Notes: generated by a model not told the origin, from the sequence alone. A DNA stretch of 64,000 nucleotides from UBA4582 sp047630175 (GCA_047630175.1 JBLHVI010000012.1:1-64000), one strand, 5' to 3'. Counted from the first letter of the stretch, positions 36,631-46,548 are shown. A program made the numbers and translations.

Positions 36631-39093
36631 CTATTCTAGCAACCCGCTATCGTCCGGTGATCGCACATACGTTTTGACATCATTACTAACAGGGTTAGTT
36701 AGCGCCGTCTTACGCCAAAATTCCGCCACTGAACGTGCCAGTATTTCACGATTACGTGCCGCCTGAACTTGCCAGTGCGGGGGCATCAATCGTCGATAGC
36801 GCGCCTCATTGAAGCGATTATCGATTAAGCAGATAATACCGCGATCTTGCTCACCTCTGATCACTCGACCGGCTGTCTGCAGTACACGACTCATAGCGGG
36901 ATACTGATAGGCGAATTCAAAGCCTTGCCCGGCTTGCTCTGGCTGCTCAAAATACGTCTTTATCAGGTCTCGCTCAACACCAATTTGCGGCAACCCCACA
37001 CCCGCAATAATGACACCAATAAGTCGGGAACCTTTTAAGTCTATTCCTTCACCAAAAATACCACCCATTACCGCGAAGCCGACTAACGTCGTCGGCTCCT
37101 CGCCGTCGACACCCCCCTTAAAACGGCCAAGAAAATTACTTCGTGCCACCTCATCCATCCCTGGCGTCTGGGACACATGAGTCACACCCGGATGACGCTC
37201 AATTAATTTATCTCGCACCTCATTAAGATACGCAAACGACGGCAAGAAAACCAAGTAGTTACCAAAACGCTGGGCGACAATTACCGCTATCGAGTCTACT
37301 AACTCGTAGAGACTGTCGGCCCTATCCCGATAAGTGGTAGAAATGTAACTGGTAGCAAATACACCGAGGTTAGCAGCAGCAAATGGCGAATCAATTTGGA
37401 ACCAGCTAGCCTTCTCGCCGATACCCATCAATGTTTGAAAATAGCGCTGCGGCATCAAGGTTGCTGAGAACCCAACAACCGAGGTCAACCGCGCCATTGC
37501 CACGGCCAAGTTCGGGCCAGGGTTAATACTGTAGAGTTTCAGCCCAACACCTTGAGGGCGCTGAATAAGCAAACAGCGATAATGCCGATCAAAAGACTCA
37601 GAAATCCGCAGGAAACGTAACCAATCAAAATATGATTGCAATAATTCAGTATACTCAGAGCTTGGCTGGTCCGACTGCAACCAATCTTCCACCACCAAAC
37701 AAAGCCGACGCAACGTCGACATAAGCTTGTCGGGCAAAATCTCACAGATGTAAAAGCCGTCTTGTTCGAATCGATTCTTAACGGGCTTTATTAGCGTTAA
37801 AAATTGTGCATTAACAGCGCCGAGCGCACGACGAATAGCCGGCAAGTCTGAACCACACTGGCGACGAAGCGTCAGGAACTCATCCTTGCAAATTTCCGCG
37901 GAGAACATATCCCGACCACGATCAACCAGATTATGAGCCTCGTCCATTAACAAGCCATACCGCTGCGTGGGATTGTCAAAATAGCGACGTAAGTAGACGC
38001 CGGGATCGAACACATAATTATAATCGCAGACAATAACATCAGCAATTAATGATAGATCTAGCCCCAATTCAAACGGACACATCTCGTGCTTATGCGCCAA
38101 CGCTTCGATATCACTTCGTTCTAGCGACCCCTTTGCTGCCAACACGTCCCTGCGCACTCCAGCCAGCTTGTCGTAATACCCCTTTGCGTAACGACAATGC
38201 TCAGCCGCGCAGGGTGCGCCTGGGGTGAAACAGATTTTGCTTTTTGCTGTCAACGTAATATCTCGCAGTACAAGACCGTGCTGCTTAAGATCGTTGATAG
38301 CATCCCTCGCCATCTGCTGTCCGGAGTTCTTTGCGGAAACAAAGAACAGTTTATCGTAGGCTACCGCAGGCATTACCTTGATGGCAGGAAACAGCGCAGC
38401 CATGGTTTTTCCAATACCCGTCGGCGCCTGCAAAATTAACTGTCCACCATCGATCATTGTACGATACACACTGACGGCCATATCGCGCTGACCCGCACGA
38501 TACTCGCCATAGGGAAAATCAAGTTGCTCGATACTTCTATCACGCTGGTGTCGCCAAGCATGCAGCCCCGCCAAAAAACCCAAATAAGTCTCAATTAATC
38601 CGTCAAAGTAGTCCTTCAGTGCCGCTACTGACCAATGATCGGACAACAGAAATTCCGCATCGTCAGCCAACTCCAGATAGCATAATCGCAGGGTAATTAC
38701 CTCGTCATCTGCAAGACCATGATCCTTTGCTAACAGATGTGCGTAGACCCGCGCTTGAGCCCAATGCAGGCATCTGACGCTGTCAGGTATCATCGAAGGG
38801 TCGCCCCGAGTAGTCTTGATTTCCTCCACCAACATTGGGCTTGCCGTTGGAAAATAGCCATCAACACGGCCACTAATCTCGAGACACAAGCCGTCACGTT
38901 CGATACGCGTCGATAGCTTTTTCTCAGCCACATACGCCGCACCACGCGCTTTTTGAACACGCTGGTGACCACGCAGTCCTGCCAGCGCTGAACTCCGTGA
39001 CGAAAACCGAAAATTAATGTCGCCACTGCGCTCAACCTGTTCGACCAACTCTCTGACCGAGACCTTAAACTGGCTAGTTAGCACTACGCCCAT
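36631..39093 (-). CDS. XPD/DinG-like helicase with N-terminal Cas4/RecB-like nuclease domain
   Basis: An 820-residue ATP-dependent DNA helicase. Residues 224-231 (PTGIGKT) are the Walker A motif and DEAH lies at 384-387. Cys288, Cys295, Cys300 and Cys339 are spaced like the 4Fe-4S cluster of XPD, FANCJ and DinG. The first 170 residues are not helicase: GRVDGYF with Asp78 and then VEEIKTT (Glu91, Lys93) give the D...ExK pattern of PD-(D/E)xK nucleases such as Cas4 and RecB. A short WAQARVYAH block follows as in those nucleases. This is predicted to unwind and cut branched DNA. Its start overlaps the FAN1 gene by 10 bp. Confidence 0.85.
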   Translation of the reverse strand: MGVVLTSQFKVSVRELVEQVERSGDINFRFSSRSSALAGLRGHQRVQKARGAAYVAEKKLSTRIERDGLCLEISGRVDGYFPTASPMLVEEIKTTRGDPSMIPDSVRCLHWAQARVYAHLLAKDHGLADDEVITLRLCYLELADDAEFLLSDHWSVAALKDYFDGLIETYLGFLAGLHAWRHQRDRSIEQLDFPYGEYRAGQRDMAVSVYRTMIDGGQLILQAPTGIGKTMAALFPAIKVMPAVAYDKLFFVSAKNSGQQMARDAINDLKQHGLVLRDITLTAKSKICFTPGAPCAAEHCRYAKGYYDKLAGVRRDVLAAKGSLERSDIEALAHKHEMCPFELGLDLSLIADVIVCDYNYVFDPGVYLRRYFDNPTQRYGLLMDEAHNLVDRGRDMFSAEICKDEFLTLRRQCGSDLPAIRRALGAVNAQFLTLIKPVKNRFEQDGFYICEILPDKLMSTLRRLCLVVEDWLQSDQPSSEYTELLQSYFDWLRFLRISESFDRHYRCLLIQRPQGVGLKLYSINPGPNLAVAMARLTSVVGFSATLMPQRYFQTLMGIGEKASWFQIDSPFAAANLGVFATSYISTTYRDRADSLYELVDSIAVIVAQRFGNYLVFLPSFAYLNEVRDKLIERHPGVTHVSQTPGMDEVARSNFLGRFKGGVDGEEPTTLVGFAVMGGIFGEGIDLKGSRLIGVIIAGVGLPQIGVERDLIKTYFEQPEQAGQGFEFAYQYPAMSRVLQTAGRVIRGEQDRGIICLIDNRFNEARYRRLMPPHWQVQAARNREILARSVAEFWRKTALTNPVSNDVKTYVRSPDDSGLLE

Positions 39094-40784
39094 GAGACGT
39101 TAACGACCTCATGAAGGATGCCACATTTACTGAAGCAGCTTAACCAGCGAATCTGATTGGTTTGCAGTTTGTCGTTAGGTCCTTTGACCTCCGCTAACCG
39201 ATAGCCACCAGCGGCAGGAAAGACGATCAAGTCAGGAAATCCACTACGATTAGCACGCGGGTCGGCTAATAACCGCTGAAAGATCGCATGAAAGTCAGCT
39301 ATCGGTATCTGTGCAAAACAATTCTCCAATAGTTCTGACGACAGACCACCCCAATGCACAAACGGGTTCACACGTCCGGCCTTCAGTTGCTGAGTCGCCA
39401 AAACCCGCTGCCTTAAATCATCGATAGTTGCTAATTCAGCCAAACGATTTTGCAATGCGACTCGACGCTGGACGCAGAAGTCCCCGGTAAACAAATCGGC
39501 CGGCCCCCGCTGAAACGGATTGAAAAAAGCCCCACGCACGGGCGCAAAGATGATGTCCCAATAAGCCAGCCCAAAAATTGATGGTAGCAGCGTATTTTCA
39601 ACGTAAAAAACTCGATCACCCAGCGCTTCGAAATAATCAGCTACGAGTAATTCCACTCGGCGCTCAGGTATTTTTATCACGGATATTTCACGCACTAAAC
39701 AGGCCGGAATAGCGTTGGCTTTGGCAGCAAAATACTGTGCTGGCTGGCTTGGAAAGTTCGGCGAAGCAGGTTCTTGGGCATCAAATTTACGGTACAAACG
39801 TGTCGCAAAATTCGCCGCAAAATCATGCTCGGACTCATCTTCAGGCGCTATCAAAATTTGCGCACACAGATCGAGCGCTTCCGCCCAATGTTTTGGGTTA
39901 TTCGCCAGTAGCCTTATCCGACGTTCTCGCGCTATACCTGTCGTTGTGCGTACATATAACTGCAACGCTGTCGTAGAATCACCATAGCGCTCAAGCTGCC
40001 TGGCAACACGATTATTTATCTTATCCAGCCGTCGCTGTAGTTCAGGTGCTACCTTCTGAGGTAGCTCATCGGTAAATATCTGCAGCCCAGCGACTGAACC
40101 TGCCTCTATGACCATCCGCGCCTGATCCCGCAACTCAGCCAACGTGTTTGCTTGTTCGAGTAACTCACGACGATCGAAAAAACGAGTCTCTTGATCGATG
40201 GCGTAATCCTCGTAAGGGAGGATGCCCAGATCATTCAATACAAATTCAGTAAAGTCCTGGTGCAGATTGCCGAAAAATAACAGGCGGAATAGCCGCAAAG
40301 TCGGCAATTGGAGTGGCTCGTAGATGTGAAAATTGATGAAGCCACGCAATGCGGCGGCGTTGCTATTCACCAGCAGATTGTCCACCAGCGTCTCCCTACT
40401 GCTATCCGCTAGCGGCGATACATCAGCAGTAGCAAACGCTCGAAAACGACTTAACTCTGGCTTGACTAATAGATGCAGCAACGCATCAAAAGACGCATTC
40501 TCGCCTTGGCTAAGGTAGCCCGCTTCAATTAACTCAATGGCGACCGACGCGATGTCGGGAATTTCAGAGTACTGAAGTTTATCACTGCGAAACAGCGGGC
40601 CCTTACGGAGCGCTAGTCGCACATAAAAACGCTGAGCTGGGAGGGACAACTGAAAAAACTGCTCGCCGTAGGCGCGCTCAACCGGCGTCAGCAGGTCTGC
40701 ATAACGCTGAAGTACGAATTTAAATAGAAATGCGACGTTATCGCGGTAGTACCCTACGGGAAGATCGCCAACAACCGCATTCAC
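39084..40784 (-). CDS. FAN1-type VRR-NUC domain nuclease
   Basis: Structure-specific nuclease of 566 residues. The C-terminal VRR-NUC module has PD at 517-518 and EVK at 532-534 (AEVKGPNDKLQTNQIRW), the signature of FAN1. The upstream part with YYRDNVAFLFKFV and the TPR-like middle also fits bacterial FAN1 homologues, which cut 5' flaps and unhook DNA crosslinks. The start is GTG at 40784. It is the first gene of an operon with the helicase-nuclease gene and has a LexA box 50 bases upstream. The two would be induced together by DNA damage. Confidence 0.85.
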   Translation of the reverse strand: MNAVVGDLPVGYYRDNVAFLFKFVLQRYADLLTPVERAYGEQFFQLSLPAQRFYVRLALRKGPLFRSDKLQYSEIPDIASVAIELIEAGYLSQGENASFDALLHLLVKPELSRFRAFATADVSPLADSSRETLVDNLLVNSNAAALRGFINFHIYEPLQLPTLRLFRLLFFGNLHQDFTEFVLNDLGILPYEDYAIDQETRFFDRRELLEQANTLAELRDQARMVIEAGSVAGLQIFTDELPQKVAPELQRRLDKINNRVARQLERYGDSTTALQLYVRTTTGIARERRIRLLANNPKHWAEALDLCAQILIAPEDESEHDFAANFATRLYRKFDAQEPASPNFPSQPAQYFAAKANAIPACLVREISVIKIPERRVELLVADYFEALGDRVFYVENTLLPSIFGLAYWDIIFAPVRGAFFNPFQRGPADLFTGDFCVQRRVALQNRLAELATIDDLRQRVLATQQLKAGRVNPFVHWGGLSSELLENCFAQIPIADFHAIFQRLLADPRANRSGFPDLIVFPAAGGYRLAEVKGPNDKLQTNQIRWLSCFSKCGILHEVVNVSWA

Positions 40785-40816
40785 ACGCGTGCATTCCAGG
40801 TAACAGTGAAGTCTGC

Positions 40817-40845
40817 ATATTACGCACCCTCTACTGTATATACAA
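40817..40845 (-). promoter_or_regulatory. Predicted promoter of the FAN1-helicase operon
   Basis: On the minus strand, TTGTAT (40845-40840) and TAATAT (40822-40817) are separated by 17 bases. The transcript would start near 40810, about 26 bases before the GTG start codon. Confidence 0.65.
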
Positions 40846-40849
40846 CCAG
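40834..40849. promoter_or_regulatory. LexA (SOS) box overlapping the -35 element
   Basis: The 16-bp site CTGTATATACAACCAG fits CTGT-N8-ACAG with one mismatch, and the surrounding TACTGTATATA is almost the E. coli consensus. It covers the -35 hexamer of the predicted promoter, a placement that allows direct repression. Confidence 0.7.
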
Positions 40850-40888
40850 CTGTTTGTACGCGGGGCTAGCAGCAAACCTACTAAGGAA

Positions 40889-41206
40889 TTATAAACGGCG
40901 GCTAAATCGATGCTCCGTGCCAGTCATAGGGTCAGTTTGGGTCATCTCAGCGGCGGCGGGGAACTTCAGAACGCGTACTTGGCTGCCACCCTCGGCAATC
41001 TGTAAACGGTCTCCCATCAGTTGATAAGAGACAGGCGCTTGCCCATCAACACTAACCTCCGTCGCGGTGTACACAATTGTCACCGGAAAACCCCCTACTT
41101 GCGTCTGCCACGAACCCAGCAGCATCTCGCTTGCGGGCTTTGTCGTCATACAAGCCGCGATCATTAAAAGCATGCTGATTGCGCAAACTGCCTTGATTGT
41201 TCTCAC
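40889..41206 (-). CDS. Small lipoprotein of unknown function
   Basis: A 105-residue predicted lipoprotein. The signal ends in the lipobox IAAC at residue 19. The mature part (LLGSWQTQVGGFPVTIVYTATEVSV and then DGQAPVSYQLMGDRLQI as separate beta-like stretches) looks like a small beta-rich domain with an LLGSW start, similar to lipocalin-like calycin domains. I do not recognise a family. The start is GTG with AGAGGAAATAGAC upstream, a strong ribosome-binding site. It is near the FAN1 operon but reads on the same strand with its own signals. Confidence 0.75.
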   Translation of the reverse strand: MRTIKAVCAISMLLMIAACMTTKPASEMLLGSWQTQVGGFPVTIVYTATEVSVDGQAPVSYQLMGDRLQIAEGGSQVRVLKFPAAAEMTQTDPMTGTEHRFSRRL

Positions 41207-41296
41207 GTCTATTTCCTCTCTTAAACCGCTATCTAGCAGATTAACCCAATCAATGTCAGCAACATACCCTGATGTTCATCCGCGAAGAAGAGCTGA

Positions 41297-42679
41297 TCAG
41301 GTATACTTTTCAAACTTTTTCTCGGAATCGGAAAATACTTGCTGCCACTTACCCGACTTAAAGCGCCAGACCAACATGCTTGCCTTAACGATGTAGTCAC
41401 CAATCAGAGAACCATAAATCCATACCACGGGCAGTCCCAGCAGGGTAAACAGCGCGGCCAGCCCTACCCGCGCACCCACCAGCCCTGAGAGAGTGGTTCG
41501 CAGCGGAAACCGCGTATCGCCGGCACCGCGTAAACACCCGCTGAGGGTAAACTCGATGGCCATCAACGGCTGGGCTACCCCCAAAATTAGAATAAAGATG
41601 ACGGTGAGCCTGACCACCTCATCGTCGTCGATCAAAAAGCGTGCAATAGGCTCAGAAAATATCACAATGACAATACTCAACAACACCATGCTCGCGATGG
41701 CCATAGCTGTGGCACGCCATCCCTGGCGCATGGCCTCAACAGGGTCACGGGCGCCCATGTGTTGACCCACCAACGTGGCACCGGCGATAGAGAACCCAAA
41801 GCCCACAACAAACGACATAGACAATATCTGCACACCGATACCATAGGCTGCAAACGCTGCCGTGCCGTACTTGCCCACTAGCCACAAAAACGCAACAAAG
41901 CCCAATTGAAACACCAGTTGCTCTAGCCCAGCAGGATAACCAATGTCGACTAACTGACGAATACGCTTTTCAGTCATTGAGCCGCGCCCACCAACACCGA
42001 TCTTAAGGAAACCGCCGTACCAAAGCACCAAATAGGCCAGTGCTGCGAGTGCAAATGACAACCCATTGGCGATCGCCGCGCCTGCGATCCCCATCGCCGG
42101 CAAACCGTAACCACCAAACACCAGCCAGTAAACCAGACCAACATTAACGATATTCGTCAAAATGCCGATCCACAGCGGCGTCCGAGTATCGCCGGCCGCC
42201 CGCAGCGCAGCACTGATAATTATGTTGACCGCAAACGCAACATTGAACAGGCTGATCCAACGAATAAAACTCGCCGCCGCCAGCGTCGTCACCTCGTCCA
42301 GCCCGAAGACACCCGCGACAGCTTCAGCATAAACGATACAGGGCACCATCAGGATAATCGCGATGCTGTTACCAATCCACAGCGACACTGTGGTGACTTT
42401 GGCGGCCTCAAGTAAATCTTTGGCGCCTACCGACCGTGCTACCATGGCTGTGGTGCCTGCCGACACGGCCATCAAAACTGCCTGCAAGGCGAAGAATACT
42501 CGATTGCCGGTGGTCACAGACGCTACGGCAGAGGCGCCGAGGGAACCGACAATTTTAATGCTGACCAAACCAATTACCGAGAACAACAGGTTACTGATAA
42601 TGGCCGGCCAAGCGAGCTGCCAAATACTCAACTGCGGCTTGTCTATCTTAGGGGTCTTGTCAGTGCTGGAATCAGTCAT
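41297..42679 (-). CDS. MATE family efflux transporter
   Basis: Twelve-segment inner-membrane transporter of 460 residues, full length. Family features are LAWPAIISNLLFSVIGLVS at the start, a conserved AAGDTRTPLWIGIL loop, and the second-half counterpart AGDTRFPLRTTLSGL. It resembles NorM-like sodium or proton-coupled drug exporters. The frame extends 47 codons upstream of the ATG at 42679, but that stretch is not transporter-like and overlaps the divergent oxidoreductase. Substrate unknown. The window's first gene is another MATE protein of a different branch. Confidence 0.88.
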   Translation of the reverse strand: MTDSSTDKTPKIDKPQLSIWQLAWPAIISNLLFSVIGLVSIKIVGSLGASAVASVTTGNRVFFALQAVLMAVSAGTTAMVARSVGAKDLLEAAKVTTVSLWIGNSIAIILMVPCIVYAEAVAGVFGLDEVTTLAAASFIRWISLFNVAFAVNIIISAALRAAGDTRTPLWIGILTNIVNVGLVYWLVFGGYGLPAMGIAGAAIANGLSFALAALAYLVLWYGGFLKIGVGGRGSMTEKRIRQLVDIGYPAGLEQLVFQLGFVAFLWLVGKYGTAAFAAYGIGVQILSMSFVVGFGFSIAGATLVGQHMGARDPVEAMRQGWRATAMAIASMVLLSIVIVIFSEPIARFLIDDDEVVRLTVIFILILGVAQPLMAIEFTLSGCLRGAGDTRFPLRTTLSGLVGARVGLAALFTLLGLPVVWIYGSLIGDYIVKASMLVWRFKSGKWQQVFSDSEKKFEKYT

Positions 42680-42784
42680 AATAAGGCAAGCTCGGAGCCG
42701 CGACGCAGGCCCGGTGGCCATGCAATGCAGACGCCGCGTACCATACACCAGCGGCCCGTTAATACTCAAGAGCGTAGAATATCG

Positions 42785-44380
42785 ATGACGAAACATGCGG
42801 TGATTATCGGCGGTGGCCACAATGGTCTAGTTTGCGCGGCGTACCTAGCAAAAAGCGGTGCTAAAGTCACCGTCCTTGAGCGCCGAAATATAGTCGGCGG
42901 TGCTGCGGTGACTGAGGAGTTTCATCCGGGATTTAAAAATTCTGTCGCCAGCTACACCGTCAGTCTGCTCCATCCTAAAATCATTAAAGACTTGAACCTA
43001 CATGCCCATGGTTTGACGATTTTGCCGAGGCGAATCAATAACTTCCTGCCCCTGCCGGACGGCCGCAGTCTGCTAAGCTACCCCGCGCTGAATGATACCC
43101 AGCAATCACTCGCGGCATTTTCTAAACGTGATGCGCTGCAACTCGGCCACTACTATCAAGCCCTTGACGAAGTCGTCCCCGTGGTTAAGGAGATCATGCT
43201 ACTTACACCACCGAATTTAGTCGGCATTGGTTTTGGCGACCTGTTTAAGTTGTTCGGCCTTAGCCGCGCTTTTGAGCAGCTCAATGATCGCCAGAAGCGC
43301 TTTTTGGTCAAGCTTTTCTCTGTCAGTGCCGGTGAAATGCTCGACGATCTGTTCGAATCGGACGCGATCAAGGCGTTGCTGGGGTTTGATGCCATTGTCG
43401 GGCATTTTGCGAGCCCTTATGCGCCTGGCTCAGCCTATGTACTACTGCACCATGTCGTTGGTGAGGTTAATGGCCAAGCCGGAGTCTGGGGTCATGCTGT
43501 GGGGGGCATGGGCGCGATTACGCAAGCCATGGCGAAAGAGGCGCTCGCTCGCGGTGTAGAAATTCGCACTGACAGCGCGGTTACGCAAGTCGATATCCAT
43601 AAAGGCCAAGCACGTGGCGTACATCTAGCAGATGGTAGCCACCTGGCCGCTGACCTAGTAGTCGCCAACGTCAATCCAAAGCTACTCTTCGAGCAGTTAA
43701 TGGACAGTGGCGATGTCAGCCCAGATATTTTGCATCATTTCGAAGGCTACAAGTGCCAGAGCGGTACCTTCCGTATGAATGTCGCCCTCAGCAAGCTGCC
43801 CAGATTCACCGCCCAAGATATGAGCGCAGTGCGTAATGGAGAGAATATTGATGCGTGTCTAGAGGGTGGCATTATCATGGCACCCTCGCTGGACTACATG
43901 GATCAAGCGTTTACCGATGCACGACGGCAAGGCTGGTCAAATGCCCCCATCGTCGAGATGCTGATCCCCAGTATTGTTGATGATAGCCTCGCACCCGCGG
44001 GCAAACATGTCGCGAGCTTGTTCTGCCAACACTTTGACCCAGCCCTCGGTGGCCGCTGGGACGACCACCGTGAGGCGGCTGCAGACCTTATTATCAGCAC
44101 AGTCGAGACCTATGCGCCGGGCTTTTCCGCCAGCATTTTGGCGCGTCAGATCCACAGCCCATGGGATCTAGAGCAAAAGTTTGGACTGATTGGTGGCGAT
44201 ATATTCCATGGTCGCCTAAGCCTAGACCAGCTCTTCTCGGCACGCCCAATGCTTGGTATGGGCCAGTATCGGACAGAGATTCCCAACCTTTATCTGTGTG
44301 GTGCTGGCACACACCCAGGCGGCGGCGTCAGCGGCCTGCCCGGTCACAACGCAGCACGGGAGATACGTCGCCACCTGTAA
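42785..44380 (+). CDS. FAD-dependent oxidoreductase, phytoene desaturase/PYROXD2-like
   Basis: Flavoprotein of 531 residues with the dinucleotide motif VIIGGGHNGLVCAAYLAKSG at the N-terminus. The next block, VLERRNIVGGAAVTEEF, is typical of carotenoid desaturase-like and PYROXD2 proteins. The C-terminal NLYLCGAGTHPGGGVSGLPG is the FAD-binding end of the same family. No carotenoid genes are nearby, so the PYROXD2-like group, of unclear substrate, is more likely. The real start is ATG 42785; the frame extends 20 codons upstream. It diverges from the MATE gene. Confidence 0.88.
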   Translation: MTKHAVIIGGGHNGLVCAAYLAKSGAKVTVLERRNIVGGAAVTEEFHPGFKNSVASYTVSLLHPKIIKDLNLHAHGLTILPRRINNFLPLPDGRSLLSYPALNDTQQSLAAFSKRDALQLGHYYQALDEVVPVVKEIMLLTPPNLVGIGFGDLFKLFGLSRAFEQLNDRQKRFLVKLFSVSAGEMLDDLFESDAIKALLGFDAIVGHFASPYAPGSAYVLLHHVVGEVNGQAGVWGHAVGGMGAITQAMAKEALARGVEIRTDSAVTQVDIHKGQARGVHLADGSHLAADLVVANVNPKLLFEQLMDSGDVSPDILHHFEGYKCQSGTFRMNVALSKLPRFTAQDMSAVRNGENIDACLEGGIIMAPSLDYMDQAFTDARRQGWSNAPIVEMLIPSIVDDSLAPAGKHVASLFCQHFDPALGGRWDDHREAAADLIISTVETYAPGFSASILARQIHSPWDLEQKFGLIGGDIFHGRLSLDQLFSARPMLGMGQYRTEIPNLYLCGAGTHPGGGVSGLPGHNAAREIRRHL

Positions 44381-44460
44381 TCAATGACGGAGCACCTAAT
44401 AACCCACGATTGAGATTTAACCATCTATACTAAACATCATGACCCTAACGTGAGCACTGT

Positions 44461-46548
44461 GTGAACGAACTAGCAGAGATACTAATTGCCGATGACTCAA
44501 AGTCAAACCGACTGTCCCTGGCTGCTGCTCTCTCTGACCTGAACGCTGATCTGCTAATCGCCAGCAACGGTCTGGAGACTATCCGGCTGGCAACTGCACA
44601 TCAACCAGCATTGATTATCTTAGATGTTGATATGCCAGACATGGATGGCTACCAAGTCGCCAACCACCTTGCCGGTAACGGCCGTACGGCCAACATTCCG
44701 ATTATTTTTATGGAAACTAATTTTGCGCGCCATAAGGCCACCCTGCACGGCAACTCGATTTGGCCGCCAGAATTGATTTACAAACCCATTAATTATGAAC
44801 AACTCAACCAGCGGGTCGTCGACCTATTAGTTCTCGCAGAGTACCGCAATGGCATCGCCACCATTCGTCAGTTTGAAGACGAAATGGAAGATGAGGCAGA
44901 TGAAGGCATAGCCGGTATCGACAAGAGTGGTCGAATCCGTTACTGCAACCCCACCATGATCAAGATGCTGCGGACACGCTATTCAGAAATACTCGGCGTT
45001 GGTCTAGAAAGTATCTTCGAGAAGGCTTACCACGACACGGACCCCAAGTGGCAAACTCATCCCGTCGCTACAGCACTCGCGGTCAACAAAACCGTACAAG
45101 TCAAAAAGGCTACTCTGTGGACCAACGATGGCGGTAAGGTCACGACTACTTTCGTCGCTGTACCTATCAAAGACCACCCGGTGTTACAGGCGCTACTCGT
45201 TTTCAAAGATATTTCACGACGTTCCCGGGCGGATGCTCAGATCACTTCTATTACCACGCACGACCCATTGACCGGCCTAGCTAACAGGTTCAAATTTGAA
45301 GAAGTGCTGCGCGGCTTGATCGCGCTCTACAAAGCCAAAACCAACGTGCTGATCTCCCGGAAACGCGCTGCGCCCTGCGCAGTGCTCTACATCGGCATAG
45401 ACCACTTTTCGCACATCAATAAAGGGCTGGGTCATAACATAGGTGACAAGCTGCTGCAGAGCGTGGCGCATCGAATCCGTAACTGTGTTTCAGACCTTGA
45501 CCTTGTTGCGCGCTTAGGTGGCGATGAATTTACTGTAGCTCTCACCCATATGTTTGACGCCAGCGACGCCACTACTGCAGCACAAAATATTCTTAAGAGC
45601 CTCGACGAGCCATTCTTGATCGGTGGCAATGAGATTTTCTCAAGTGTCAGTATCGGCATCGCGACCTATCCTGAGTGCGGTGATACAACCGGCGACCTGC
45701 TGACTAACAGCAGCACCGCGATGCAAATCGCCAAGGACAACGGCCGACACGGCATACAGTACTTTACCGATTCACTGAACCAGAACTATCTTGAAAAAAT
45801 CAATCGTGAGGGAGAGTTTCGCGAAGCCTTAGCCAAGAACCTATTACAGCTCCGTTTCCAGCCATTTATCTCAGCCGGTAACGAAAATATCCTAGGGCAC
45901 TACATGAGCCTGATATGGGACCACGCTGACCGCATAGGACTAGACGCCACAGACATTATTTCGGGCATGGAAAACAATCAGATACAGGCAAAACTGACCC
46001 ATAAGATGCTCAGTGATGGCGTGCAAAAATATAATGAATTTCGACTTGCCAACCTCACCGACACCAAAACCGCTCTGGTGATACCCTTCCCCGCGTTTCA
46101 GTTGATGAATTCCAGCTTTGTCAACAATCTGCGCTCTGTGCTCGCACACAACAACTTACCCCCAGGACAGCTGATCCTAGAAATCAACGAAACACGTGCC
46201 GACTTGAACTTGAAAGACTTCCAAGTGCATGCGAAACAAATTGCAGTGCTCGGAGCAAAGCTGGCGTTGAATTTGTTCTCCAACCCAAAAACACCCCTGA
46301 CCCATCTGTTTCAGATCGATCTCGATATTATTAGAATTAACCTCAAAGACATCGACCCAATTACCCAAGACCCACGCAGTGTCATTTTCATCCGCAGCAT
46401 TACCAATATGGCCCATGACCTAGGCATTGAAGTTGTCGTCGACGGCATCACCAACGACGCCGAAGTCGAGCTCTTAAGATCTATCGGCATCGATGGGTTA
46501 ATGGGCGAGCGGTTCGGGACGATCAATCTCAGCTTGACCATGACTTAA
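44461..46548 (+). CDS. REC-PAS-GGDEF protein with degenerate EAL domain
   Basis: A 695-residue cyclic di-GMP signalling protein. REC: Asp11-Asp12, phosphoacceptor Asp55 in ILDVDMPD and Lys108. PAS: about 145-255. GGDEF: 265-440 with an intact GGDEF at 353-357, but the Arg of the inhibitory RxxD site is Ser. The EAL-like part (about 460-690) lacks ExLR (GHYMSLIW), has INET for the second motif and INLKDID for DFIKID. It is therefore predicted to be inactive as a phosphodiesterase and may be a sensor or docking module. The start is GTG. A cognate kinase is not adjacent. Confidence 0.9.
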   Translation: MNELAEILIADDSKSNRLSLAAALSDLNADLLIASNGLETIRLATAHQPALIILDVDMPDMDGYQVANHLAGNGRTANIPIIFMETNFARHKATLHGNSIWPPELIYKPINYEQLNQRVVDLLVLAEYRNGIATIRQFEDEMEDEADEGIAGIDKSGRIRYCNPTMIKMLRTRYSEILGVGLESIFEKAYHDTDPKWQTHPVATALAVNKTVQVKKATLWTNDGGKVTTTFVAVPIKDHPVLQALLVFKDISRRSRADAQITSITTHDPLTGLANRFKFEEVLRGLIALYKAKTNVLISRKRAAPCAVLYIGIDHFSHINKGLGHNIGDKLLQSVAHRIRNCVSDLDLVARLGGDEFTVALTHMFDASDATTAAQNILKSLDEPFLIGGNEIFSSVSIGIATYPECGDTTGDLLTNSSTAMQIAKDNGRHGIQYFTDSLNQNYLEKINREGEFREALAKNLLQLRFQPFISAGNENILGHYMSLIWDHADRIGLDATDIISGMENNQIQAKLTHKMLSDGVQKYNEFRLANLTDTKTALVIPFPAFQLMNSSFVNNLRSVLAHNNLPPGQLILEINETRADLNLKDFQVHAKQIAVLGAKLALNLFSNPKTPLTHLFQIDLDIIRINLKDIDPITQDPRSVIFIRSITNMAHDLGIEVVVDGITNDAEVELLRSIGIDGLMGERFGTINLSLTMT

